A stretch of DNA of 7,813 bases from Verrucomicrobiales bacterium (GTDB lineage Bacteria; Verrucomicrobiota; Verrucomicrobiia; Verrucomicrobiales; DEV007): contig JALRFZ010000513.1 in NCBI GenBank assembly GCA_023253615.1, forward strand, positions 1 through 7,813, written 5' to 3'. Each line of letters opens with the position of its first letter. Within the stretch, counting starts at the first letter, position 1. The position numbers and the translations under genes are program-made. This document shows positions 1-7,813 of this stretch, piece after piece. The notes beneath the pieces were generated by a model that was given only the letters and a program-made list of their open reading frames with translations, was not told where the DNA came from and searched no databases.

Positions 1-935
1 AAGGTCGTCTGCGGCTGCCAGGTCTTGCCGCCGTCGGTGGAAAAGCTCTGGAAAGCCTCCTTCATGCCGCGTGAGAGCATCCAGAGCGTGCCGTCCTGCT
101 TCTCGACGACGGAGTGCTCGTTGAAGCAACTGTCCTTGAAGATGATGCCGCCACGGTAGCGCCAGTGACCGCCTTCGTCGTCGGAGACGAAGACATTCGC
201 GCCTCGCACCGAGTCCAGTTCGCGGTAGCAATCGGCAAAGGGCTTGTCGATGTGCCAGCGCTCCCACAGCGATACGGGCAGGATCCACTCGCCGTTCTGG
301 CGCACGATGGGTTTGTTGAGCGAGGCGCCGAAGCCGATGTAAACCGGCTCCGTCCACACGGGCTTCTCCGCGTCGGGATCGTCGCAGCGGACGAACCAGT
401 TGCTGCAACTGCCGTCGAACATGCCGACCGACTGATGGAAGAACAGCCAGAGCCGTCCCTTGGGATCGCACCAGAAGGAGCCAAGCCTCGTGCCGATCGA
501 GAATTTCCGTGTTTCGGGCCCCGTGCCGGTGGCGACAGTGTAGGAGGCTTCCGGGAACACATCGGTTTTTGAAATGTGGACCTGCGGGTCGATGACGAAC
601 ACCGGATCGCGCCACGACTTGCCCTGATCATCGCTGTAGCTCGCGAGCAGGTAGGCGTTCGGCCCGTCTTCGCCGCCCGCCCAGCAGGTCCAGAGCCGAC
701 CTTTTTTCGTAGACTCCATGCTCGCAGCCATCGCGAAGGGCAGATACTTTTGCCCATAGGCGGGCATCGGATCGAAGATGAGCTTCGGGGTGACATGGAT
801 GCTGTTGAGAAGCTCCTGCGTCATCGTGGCGGCGGGCTTTGGTGCGTCAGCAGCGTTTAGCGCGGCCAGCGGCGCGAGCAAGAGGGTGGGGAGAAGTCCA
901 AGGAAAGCGGGGCGGCGGCGTAATGGCGAGTTCAT
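1..935 (-). CDS. Secreted BNR/sialidase-family protein, 3' end cut by window edge
   Basis: The frame is open from an ATG at 935 to the left edge (311 residues visible, C-terminus missing). The N-terminus is a clear signal peptide: RRR at 6-8, a Leu/Ala-rich core to about residue 25, and likely cleavage after the Ala pair of LNAA (28-29). Three Asp-box (SxDxGxxW) motifs give the beta-propeller call: SDDQGKSW 101-108, SDDEGGHW 251-258 and STDGGKTW 299-306. The stretch around 274-289 (HSVV..DGTLWMLSR) is also typical of BNR_2/sialidase-like domains. Known: this fold covers sialidases and other exo-acting glycosidases. Odd: no F/YRIP arginine motif of classical GH33 sialidases is visible between the signal peptide and the first Asp box, so true sialidase activity is not supported. 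The mature part has six cysteines (84, 156, 177, 184, 236, 270), possibly disulfide-forming. The first ATG is chosen because it gives the signal peptide; no Shine-Dalgarno is seen. It is divergent from the AraC gene at 1011, a likely regulator. Confidence 0.87.
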   Translation of the reverse strand, partial: MNSPLRRRPAFLGLLPTLLLAPLAALNAADAPKPAATMTQELLNSIHVTPKLIFDPMPAYGQKYLPFAMAASMESTKKGRLWTCWAGGEDGPNAYLLASYSDDQGKSWRDPVFVIDPQVHISKTDVFPEASYTVATGTGPETRKFSIGTRLGSFWCDPKGRLWLFFHQSVGMFDGSCSNWFVRCDDPDAEKPVWTEPVYIGFGASLNKPIVRQNGEWILPVSLWERWHIDKPFADCYRELDSVRGANVFVSDDEGGHWRYRGGIIFKDSCFNEHSVVEKQDGTLWMLSRGMKEAFQSFSTDGGKTWQPQTT

Positions 936-1010
936 GGTGGGGAATATCGTTCGCAATTTCGATTCTTTGCGGAGAAGTTTTTTCGAGTTCATCCATCGAA
1001 CGATTTCGCA
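936..1010. promoter_or_regulatory. Divergent promoter region with 8-bp inverted repeat
   Basis: These 75 bp separate the divergent starts of the BNR gene (935) and the AraC gene (1011), so both promoters must lie here or run into the coding starts. ATCGTTCG at 946-953 and CGAACGAT at 997-1004 are exact reverse complements. In addition, TCGCAAT occurs directly repeated at 951-957 and 1006-1012. AraC regulators usually bind repeated half-sites near the promoters they control, so these are candidate operator elements; short repeats in 75 bp could also arise by chance. No convincing -35/-10 pair could be picked out. Confidence 0.35.
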
Positions 1011-1928
1011 ATGCCAGAGATAGCTTCCGAATTTCCAATCGTCACCACGCCGGTATCGCTGGGGCGTCATGATATTGCGCTGTCGGGCAGGGAACTGTGC
1101 TGCGGCATGGTCGACTATTTGGCCACCAACACGAGCTTCAGTGCGGAACCGCTGAACTGGCACAAGCACCCTGGCCATGAGTTGCTGTTCATGATTCGAG
1201 GTGCCAGCGGCTACCACTTCGAACAAGGGGAAGAGATGGAACTCGCCGGAGGGCACTTCATGGTCATCCCTCCAGGCACGGCACATCGCGGTGTTCGCGA
1301 GATCCGCGAGCCATCCACGGTATGCGCCATCATTCTCGATTCGCGGCGAAAAGGGGAAAAGAATGGTGTCTTCACCACGGGGGAACAAGCTTGGATGCGT
1401 TCCGCCTTTTCCGCGGGAATACCCCTGAGTCGTCCCATGACTCCGGCGATGCGCCAGACCGCCAGACGGTTGCACGAAAGTATGGTGCGGCATGGTCAAC
1501 ACTCCGGAGAAGATCACGCCCTGCTTGCCGATCTTCGCCTTCATGCCGCTTCCCTTATCCTCCACGCCGCTCGCGAGATCCTTCAGCATGAACGCGTCTC
1601 ACCCATCAAAGTCGTCGAGCGGGCCAAATCCTACTTCGTCACGCGCTATGCCGAACCCGTTACCATCGACGCGGTGGCCGAGCACGTGCGATGTGGAAGG
1701 ACTCGCCTGTATCAGGCATTCAAGAAAGAGACCGGGATGACACCGGTGGACTGGCTCCAACGGCATCGCGTCGGCAAGGCGTTGGAACTCCTCCAGACGA
1801 CGGACCGCACCCTCATGGACATCGCCTCCGCCGTCGGGCTTACTTCCGCGGCCTACCTCTGCCACATCATCAAACAATACACCGGCCGCACTCCCGGGAG
1901 TCACCGGCGGGCCGCGCTAGGGGAGTGA
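1011..1928 (+). CDS. AraC-family transcriptional regulator with N-terminal cupin sensor domain
   Basis: A 305-residue protein of normal AraC-family length. Residues about 45-95 form an AraC-type cupin/jelly-roll ligand domain: WHKHPGHELLFMIRG at 50-64, then GGHFMVIPPGTAHRG at 80-94, with the His residues expected of this fold. Residues about 200-302 are the two helix-turn-helix units: IDAVAEHVRCGRTRLYQAFKK (219-239) followed by GMTPVDW, and LMDIASAVGLTSAAYLCHIIKQ (268-289) followed by GRTP. The second unit keeps the spacing but has unusual residues (SAAYLCHII where S..YF.R.F is typical). No in-frame start codon lies upstream in the gap, so ATG 1011 is taken; no Shine-Dalgarno precedes it. Inferred role: a sugar-responsive cytoplasmic activator of the divergent BNR-protein gene and perhaps of nearby hydrolases. 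The ligand is unknown. Confidence 0.95.
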   Translation: MPEIASEFPIVTTPVSLGRHDIALSGRELCCGMVDYLATNTSFSAEPLNWHKHPGHELLFMIRGASGYHFEQGEEMELAGGHFMVIPPGTAHRGVREIREPSTVCAIILDSRRKGEKNGVFTTGEQAWMRSAFSAGIPLSRPMTPAMRQTARRLHESMVRHGQHSGEDHALLADLRLHAASLILHAAREILQHERVSPIKVVERAKSYFVTRYAEPVTIDAVAEHVRCGRTRLYQAFKKETGMTPVDWLQRHRVGKALELLQTTDRTLMDIASAVGLTSAAYLCHIIKQYTGRTPGSHRRAALGE

Positions 1929-1962
1929 TCACGTTACCCTGGGTAAACCGACGTCTCATCCC

Positions 1963-1993
1963 GCGGAGTGGTCCGGAAAAGCCGGACCTCCGC
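1963..1993. terminator. Strong GC-rich hairpin between convergent genes
   Basis: GGTCCGG (1970-1976) and CCGGACC (1982-1988) form a perfect 7-bp stem around a 5-base AAAAG loop. GCGGA (1963-1967) and TCCGC (1989-1993) extend it below a 2-base bulge. It lies 34 bp after the AraC stop, in the spacer shared with the convergent sulfatase. Only a short T stretch (1998-2000) follows on the plus strand and none on the minus strand, so it may terminate weakly, or act as a 3' stabilising structure for either transcript. Confidence 0.45.
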
Positions 1994-2052
1994 TCCGTTT
2001 GCCCGGTGAAGTCCACGGAGGTCGCCGGGAGCAGAAGGTGGATGGGACGGGC

Positions 2053-2077
2053 GAGGATGGTGGGTCCATCCTCTTTT
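2053..2077 (+). terminator. Probable rho-independent terminator of the AraC transcript
   Basis: GAGGATGG (2053-2060) pairs perfectly with CCATCCTC (2066-2073) around a 5-base loop and is followed directly by TTTT (2074-2077). This is the classic layout of an intrinsic terminator on the plus strand. It lies 124 bp past the AraC stop and just beyond the 3' end of the convergent sulfatase (2100), so it would stop AraC transcription before it runs antisense into the sulfatase gene. The T-tract is short, so efficiency is uncertain. Confidence 0.5.
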
Positions 2078-2099
2078 CCGCCAACCCCCGACCGCGCCT

Positions 2100-3827
<1,728 letters not shown>

Positions 3828-3896
3828 GAGACAAGCGTAGCCCCTCAGGCGATTTCCGTCTTGTGACGGGAGGACTTTGTCTGGTATCCATCGGAC
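3828..3896. promoter_or_regulatory. Divergent promoter region with 14-bp palindrome
   Basis: These 69 bp lie between the sulfatase start (3827) and the PAS-AraC start (3897). CCGTC (3856-3860) and GACGG (3865-3869) form a perfect inverted repeat around TTGT, near the middle of the gap. A second pair, AGACAA (3829-3834) and TTGTCT (3877-3882), flanks it almost symmetrically. Both are candidate operator elements for the PAS-AraC protein. A poor plus-strand promoter match exists (TTGTGA 3861, TATCCA 3885, 18-base spacer); if used, it would place transcription start next to the ATG, giving a leaderless mRNA. The promoter guess is weak; the palindromes are read directly. Confidence 0.35.
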
Positions 3897-4649
3897 ATGC
3901 CAGGCTCTTCCTCACGTCTCCTCCGCGCTCCGGTGGCGCAGACCCTTTGCGCGCTTTTCGATCACCTCCCCGACACTTGTTTTTTCGTCAAGGACGCCGC
4001 GAGCCGGTTCGTCCACGTCAACCGCGCCTTGCTGGATCGCCTTGGAATGCGCGAGGTGTCCGAGATCGCCGGGACCACGGATCACGACCGCTACCCGCCC
4101 CACATCGCCCGGCAGCTCGTCGAGGGAGACCGGCTCGTCATGATGTCCCGGGAGCCGATCGTGGCGAAGGCCGAGGTTCTCTTCGACCGCGGGGGCATCC
4201 TCGAATGGTTTTCCACGACCAAATACCCCGTGACCGACGGAACGAAGGTTCTCGGCATCGCGGGGATCACGAGACGGTGTGGCGGGGGACCGATCCGCGA
4301 CCCGGCGAACCATGGCGCGGCCAAGGCGATCGACCTCGTGAGCCGCGATCCGAAACGCTGTTGGAGCGTGGAGGCACTGGCCTCGGCGGCGGGTCTTTCC
4401 GCGCGCCAACTGCATCGCCAGTTTCTCGCTGAGGTCGGGATGGGACCGCGGGACTTTGTCCTCAAAACCCGCCTGCACGCGGCCGCGGGCGAGTTGAGGC
4501 GCCGCGGCGTCCCCATCGTCGAGATCGCGTCCGCATACGGCTTTTGCGACCAGAGTGCCTTCACCCGCCAGTTCCGGCGGATTCTCGGCACCACTCCGGC
4601 ACTCTACCGGTCGGGTCACCCTTCAGGATCCCAATGGGGCGGCGTGTAG
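3897..4649 (+). CDS. PAS-domain AraC-family transcriptional regulator
   Basis: A 250-residue one-component regulator. Residues about 15-126 are a PAS fold of the PAS_4 type: LFDHLPDTCFFVKD (20-33), FVHVNRALLDRLG (38-50), GTTDHDRYP (59-67), EGDRLVM (76-82), and the terminal strand pair WFSTTKYPV...VLGIAGITR (104-126). After a short linker, residues about 142-240 are the AraC DNA-binding module: WSVEALASAAGLSARQLHRQF (156-176) with GMGPRDFV, and PIVEIASAYGFCDQSAFTRQF (206-226) with GTTPALYR. The second unit fits the family pattern very well. The PAS domain replaces the usual cupin sensor and would bind a small molecule or cofactor, not identifiable here. No upstream in-frame start codon lies close by, and GGAGG at 3870-3874 is too far away to be a normal ribosome site for ATG 3897. 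The divergent arrangement with the sulfatase gene suggests it controls that gene and itself. Confidence 0.94.
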   Translation: MPGSSSRLLRAPVAQTLCALFDHLPDTCFFVKDAASRFVHVNRALLDRLGMREVSEIAGTTDHDRYPPHIARQLVEGDRLVMMSREPIVAKAEVLFDRGGILEWFSTTKYPVTDGTKVLGIAGITRRCGGGPIRDPANHGAAKAIDLVSRDPKRCWSVEALASAAGLSARQLHRQFLAEVGMGPRDFVLKTRLHAAAGELRRRGVPIVEIASAYGFCDQSAFTRQFRRILGTTPALYRSGHPSGSQWGGV

Positions 4650-4680
4650 AAAAATCAAGCCGAAGGCGGTAAATCCCCCG

Positions 4681-5757
4681 TCACTGTCCCGCCTGCCGCT
4701 GCGCCACCAGCCACTCCATGGCCATCAGCTCGCCATCGGTATGGAGATGGCGGGTGTATTGGCGTAGTTCGGACTCGGTCAGGGTGGGAAGCAATTCCGC
4801 GTGGCTTTGGATCGTGGACTTGATGCGGGCAATCTGCTCGTCCATCTCCGCCAGTCGCTCGAGGACAAGACGCTTGTCGCCTGGAACAAACTCGAAGACG
4901 TCCAACTGCTTGAGCAGCTTGCGCTCCATGGAGACGCTGATGAGCTGGGTGATGAGAATGTCGCGATCACCACGTCCGCCCACCAGCGCGGCGGCCTTCA
5001 TTCCGGAGAGCCCCAACTCCTCTGCCGCGGCGCGATCCCCACGTTTCTCGGCGGCGATCATCGCCTCCCCGATTCCGTTGCTGAGCCGGCTCAGTTGACC
5101 CGTCAGAACCGGCACCTGGGACATGCCCAGCCATTCGGCCTCCAAGCCTTGATAGCCCGCGCTCTGATACGCATCAGTGAAGCCTGACTGCCACGACTCC
5201 CGGTAGTCGTTCAGACGGGTCGATTCTAGCGCCGCGAGTTCCTCCAACGCTCCGTCGATCTCCCCGGCCTCGAGGTTCGATTTCGCCGCGAACAGATACC
5301 CCAGCGAATTCCCCGGATCGTTTTCCTTCAACCGCCCGATCCATTCCCCCGCCTCCGGATTTTCCCCCCGGTGAAGAATCATCGCCGCCGCCACCCCGGG
5401 ATCATCGGGAAAGCGTTCCGCCGCTTCATCGAGCCACTCGTCGCTGTCTTCACCGAGCATTGCGGCGACGATCAAACTCGACGCATCCCGTCCACGCGAC
5501 TCGACATAACGCTCGATTTGCTCCGGCGTGAGTTTGGCAAATTCCCCGTCCAGCATCCGCTGCAGGAACTCCGGAGGCTGACCCGCCGTGACCGCAGGGT
5601 TCCCGGCCGTCAGCCCGACCTTCGGCGTCCCTGCCGGTCCGGGCATGGCGGCCCGCTCCTGCTTCGGGGTGCCGGTGGACGGCCAGAAGAAAAACGCCGC
5701 CAGTGCGGCGACACCCGCAACGGAAAGGGCCAGATCGATGCGAGGCGGTTGGTTCAT
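4681..5757 (-). CDS. Uncharacterised membrane-anchored helical protein
   Basis: A 358-residue protein I do not recognise. Residues about 8-25 are one hydrophobic segment (LALSVAGVAALAAFFFW) after a short N-terminus, fitting an N-terminal membrane anchor or uncleaved signal. A Pro/Gly/Ala-rich linker (26-62) follows. Then comes a long acidic, Ala/Leu/Glu-rich helical region (63-350) with no cysteine. Segments such as WLDEAAERFPDDPGVAAAMIL (108-128) and LGYLFAAKSNLEAGEIDGALEEL (152-174) look like TPR-style helix pairs, suggesting a protein-interaction scaffold in the periplasm. No catalytic motif is visible. ATG 5757 is chosen because it directly precedes the membrane segment; a weak TTGGGG lies just upstream. 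Its 3' end is 31 bp from the convergent PAS-AraC stop, with no evident terminator between them. A 142-bp gap separates it from the DUF1080-like gene upstream, so it may be a separate transcript. Confidence 0.85.
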   Translation of the reverse strand: MNQPPRIDLALSVAGVAALAAFFFWPSTGTPKQERAAMPGPAGTPKVGLTAGNPAVTAGQPPEFLQRMLDGEFAKLTPEQIERYVESRGRDASSLIVAAMLGEDSDEWLDEAAERFPDDPGVAAAMILHRGENPEAGEWIGRLKENDPGNSLGYLFAAKSNLEAGEIDGALEELAALESTRLNDYRESWQSGFTDAYQSAGYQGLEAEWLGMSQVPVLTGQLSRLSNGIGEAMIAAEKRGDRAAAEELGLSGMKAAALVGGRGDRDILITQLISVSMERKLLKQLDVFEFVPGDKRLVLERLAEMDEQIARIKSTIQSHAELLPTLTESELRQYTRHLHTDGELMAMEWLVAQRQAGQ

Positions 5758-5899
5758 GACCCCAATGGCGCACGGGCGTAAGCGTTTCGTTTGTGATCTC
5801 CGCAGAGAGACCTTGTTTCCACCGTTTCGTCCTCCCCTCCACCTTCACGATGAAATCGGGGGAAGCGGCCGCAAAACGGCAGGGCTGTGAGGGTGGTTT

Positions 5900-6727
5900 T
5901 CATTGAAGTGGCGATTCGCCAGCATGGAGCGGCTCGACGCGAATGTCGTCGAACCACGAAGCGAGAGGCTGGTGACTTTTCCCGCCCGGCTGGAGGCCGA
6001 TGTCGTTTTTCGGCACGTCACCGCAGAGCGTGGTGTAGGTGAGAGCCGGCTTGCCGTCGAGCATGACCCGAAGTTCCTTGCCGCGCACTTCCAGGACAAG
6101 GGAGTGCCATGCGTCGGGGGCGATCGGAATCTTCCCGGTCTTTGCATAGAAGAATTTGCGATTCCATGTTCCCTTGGCTTTCAGTGCCTCCGCTTCAGGT
6201 GAGCCTTTTGGATGCAAAACGTCGTTGTCCCATGCGGTGATGCCGTCGGTGCGGATGTGCAGGCCTGCGATATTGAAGTTCCGCTCCACGATGGGATTGG
6301 GTCCGCCGATGCTGATGCCGATCTGACCCCCGGCAGCCAGTTTGAAGCGGCAGCGGAGACGAATGTCGGTCCCGCTGATGGCGCGGCGCAGTCCAGGGGG
6401 ATGTTTCTCCTCCGGGAAACACCGACCGCGCAACGCCCCGTCCACGATCTGCCACCATTCAGGCCGTGCGTCCTTGCCACTCACGGTCTTTCCGAGCGGA
6501 TGTTTGGCATCGATGCCGGTAGCGAGAAATCCATAGGGCCACCAGTTCACGGCAAAGGCAGCCGCATCCGAGAAGTCATCGCTCCACGAGGAAGGAACGG
6601 GAGCGTTGTCAGCGGCGTGCAGCGCGGACGGCGGCGCGAGCAGCAGTGCGGCGAGAGCCTGCCGAAGGACGGCAGCCTGCCGGGCTGATTTCAAATGGCG
6701 GCGGGCAAAGGTGAGGATGGGTTTCAC
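5900..6727 (-). CDS. Secreted concanavalin-fold (DUF1080 / LamG-like) protein
   Basis: A 275-residue protein with an N-terminal export signal: a long basic n-region (1-22), hydrophobic LAALLLAPPSALHAA at 25-39, and likely cleavage after HAA. The mature part is beta-rich and follows the jelly-roll pattern of the DUF1080 (3-keto-disaccharide hydrolase) / LamG group: DDFSD 50-54, WWQIVDGALRGR 91-102, the strand IRLRCRFKL 122-130, WHSLVLEVRGKELRVMLDGKPAL 207-229, and a terminal FDDIRV 259-264. It probably binds or cleaves a sugar in the periplasm or at the surface; catalysis cannot be judged by eye. The start is GTG at 6727: it is preceded by AGGGA about 11 bases away and an in-frame stop lies further up, so no earlier start is possible. 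A TTG at codon 12 is a weaker alternative with a shorter n-region. It lies 24 bp downstream of the partial sulfatase on the same strand, so the two are probably one operon. Confidence 0.8.
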   Translation of the reverse strand: MKPILTFARRHLKSARQAAVLRQALAALLLAPPSALHAADNAPVPSSWSDDFSDAAAFAVNWWPYGFLATGIDAKHPLGKTVSGKDARPEWWQIVDGALRGRCFPEEKHPPGLRRAISGTDIRLRCRFKLAAGGQIGISIGGPNPIVERNFNIAGLHIRTDGITAWDNDVLHPKGSPEAEALKAKGTWNRKFFYAKTGKIPIAPDAWHSLVLEVRGKELRVMLDGKPALTYTTLCGDVPKNDIGLQPGGKSHQPLASWFDDIRVEPLHAGESPLQ

Positions 6728-6751
6728 GGCCGGAACAGTCCCTGGTTGCTT

Positions 6752-7813
6752 CTATTTCGCCTTCTTGGTTTTTTTCGTGGCAACGACGCGGGGTTGCACC
6801 GGGTTTGACTTCATGAAGACCTCGCGGCGCTGGTTGATGGCGATGGATTGCGCGGCGGTCTTTTGGCGCAGTTCGGCGAGGATGACGGCGTGTTCCGGAT
6901 CGGCGGCAAGATTTCGTTGCTCGGCGGGATCGGCCTGGAGGTCGAAGAGCATTTCGAACCCGGGAGCGCGGCCATTGAAATCAACATCCGCCTCCTTGAA
7001 GCTCATTTTGCCATCGTAGAAACGGATGTATTTCCAGCGCTGCGTGCGGATGCCTTCCTGGAAGGGATTGTCCCGCATCGTGAAAAGGCTTTCGAGGAAC
7101 AGCTCGTCCCGCCAGGGCGTGTCCCGGCCTTCCACGAGCGGTCGCAGGCTGCGGCCTTCCATCCCCGGGGGGGGCTCGATGCCGGCGTAGTCGAGGATGG
7201 TGCGGGTGTAGTCGAGACTGGAGACGAGGTGCTCGAGCTGGCGTCCACGCTGCTCCCGCGGGGTGCGCGGATCATGGACGAGGCAGGGGATCTTGGCGCT
7301 GAGATCCAGCAGCAGTTCCTTGCCGCCCATGCCGTATTCACCCATGATGAGGCCGTGGTCGCTGCCGAAGAGGATGATGGTGTTGTGATCGAGTCCGCGC
7401 TTTTTCAAGTCCGCCAGCAGGCCGCCGATGACGTGATCGAGGCCTGTGATGGTTTGATGATACCGGATGTGATGTTCGCGACAGGTGGCGAGGTCGTAGT
7501 TGTAGGGGTAGGTCTGGTTCCGGCGGCCCTTGTCCTGATCCATGATGAATTGCGGGATGAAGAGGTAGGGATCGGTGCAGGTGGCGGCAGGCAAGGGGAT
7601 GTTGATGTCGCGATAAAGCGTGTCGTAGAAGAGGCTGCCTTTCAGTTTGGGATTCTCACTGGCCGGGCGTGTCATCCGGTTCCACCCGGGGTATTCGCTG
7701 AACATCGAGGTGGTCTGCGAGCCGTGCGGCACATTGAAGCTCACCGAGAGGCAGAACGGTTTGTCGGCCGGAGCGGAGTCGAGAAACTTCGTCATCGCCT
7801 CGCCCATGATCGG
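6752..7813 (-). CDS. Sulfatase, 5' end cut by window edge
   Basis: 353 C-terminal residues of a second S1-family sulfatase; the frame is open at the right edge, so the ATG at 7807 is internal and not the start. Counting from that Met: SFNVPHG 23-29 (the His-containing strand that follows the catalytic core), IILFGSDHG 144-152 carrying the metal-ligand D150/H151, and Lys163 in GGKELLL, all standard sulfatase positions. The C-terminal subdomain follows, with LDYTRTILDYAGI (198-210), MEGRSLRPL (216-224), RTQRWKYIRFYDG (254-266) and the usual LFDLQADPAEQRNLA (287-301). The tail is lysine-rich (TKKTKKAK). The formylglycine motif and signal peptide lie outside the window, so activity cannot be confirmed. 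The sequence differs clearly from the 2100-3827 sulfatase, so the two probably act on different sulfate positions. It is followed after 24 bp by the DUF1080-like gene. Confidence 0.94.
   Translation of the reverse strand, partial: PIMGEAMTKFLDSAPADKPFCLSVSFNVPHGSQTTSMFSEYPGWNRMTRPASENPKLKGSLFYDTLYRDINIPLPAATCTDPYLFIPQFIMDQDKGRRNQTYPYNYDLATCREHHIRYHQTITGLDHVIGGLLADLKKRGLDHNTIILFGSDHGLIMGEYGMGGKELLLDLSAKIPCLVHDPRTPREQRGRQLEHLVSSLDYTRTILDYAGIEPPPGMEGRSLRPLVEGRDTPWRDELFLESLFTMRDNPFQEGIRTQRWKYIRFYDGKMSFKEADVDFNGRAPGFEMLFDLQADPAEQRNLAADPEHAVILAELRQKTAAQSIAINQRREVFMKSNPVQPRVVATKKTKKAK

Noticed and set aside
62..796. A 244-codon minus-strand frame beginning inside the BNR gene
   Set aside because: It is out of phase with the frame from 935 that carries the signal peptide and three Asp boxes; its product is Ser/Arg-rich low-complexity sequence.
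114..860. Plus-strand frames (114-572 and 576-860) antisense to the BNR gene
   Set aside because: No recognisable domain, and antisense to a well-supported gene.
1934..1946. TTACCC-T-GGGTAA palindrome just after the AraC stop
   Set aside because: A one-base loop cannot form as a full hairpin, and its position behind a gene with no promoter need makes an operator unlikely.
3912..4619. A 235-codon minus-strand frame antisense to the PAS-AraC gene
   Set aside because: The plus-strand frame gives a complete PAS and AraC protein; the antisense product has no features beyond composition.
5450..5848. A minus-strand frame (132 codons) overlapping the start of the 358-residue protein
   Set aside because: It runs out of phase into the better-supported gene, and its product is His/Arg/Gly-rich without domain features.
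5758..5899. Short hairpins (GCCG/CGGC at 5868-5880, TCTC/GAGA at 5797-5808) in the 142-bp gap
   Set aside because: Stems are only 4 bp with no T-tract, so neither a terminator nor an operator can be supported; I see no clear promoter either.

Overview
The window is GC-rich and densely coded, with little space between genes. It carries secreted (signal-peptide) hydrolases of the kind found in glycan-degrading PVC-group bacteria. The combination of formylglycine sulfatases with lysine-rich C-terminal tails, a BNR/sialidase-like protein, a DUF1080-type lectin-fold protein, a PAS-AraC fusion regulator and starts mostly lacking Shine-Dalgarno sequences points to Verrucomicrobia (Verrucomicrobiaceae-like) or, second choice, Planctomycetes. 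This assignment is an inference from gene content, not from a marker gene.

Layout: (1) 1-935, minus strand, cut by the left edge: a secreted BNR/sialidase-fold protein. (2) 1011-1928, plus: an AraC regulator with a cupin sensor domain, divergent from the sialidase-like gene across a 75-bp gap that holds an 8-bp inverted repeat. (3) 1929-2099: a convergent spacer with two hairpins, one of them terminator-like. (4) 2100-3827, minus: a complete secreted S1-family sulfatase with an intact CxPSR formylglycine motif. (5) 3897-4649, plus: a PAS-AraC fusion regulator divergent from that sulfatase across a 69-bp gap containing a short palindrome. (6) 4681-5757, minus: an uncharacterised membrane-anchored helical protein, convergent with the PAS-AraC gene and separated from it by 31 bp. 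(7) 5900-6727, minus: a secreted concanavalin-fold (DUF1080-like) protein. (8) 6752-7813, minus, cut by the right edge: the C-terminal two thirds of a second sulfatase, 24 bp upstream of gene 7 and probably co-transcribed with it.

The simplest reading is a polysaccharide-utilisation neighbourhood. Secreted sulfatases desulfate a glycan, the BNR protein and the lectin-fold protein cleave or bind sugar, and two different AraC-type regulators each sit divergently beside one enzyme gene, giving two regulator/enzyme modules. The substrate is not determined. Resemblance of the complete sulfatase to N-acetylglucosamine-6-sulfatase-type enzymes, next to a sialidase-like protein, makes a host-type or algal sulfated glycan plausible but unproven. 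I saw no CRISPR array, tRNA, rRNA, insertion sequence, phage gene or defence system. Nothing here is convincingly a new class of system; the most distinctive elements are the regulator/hydrolase pairings and the uncharacterised 358-residue protein.
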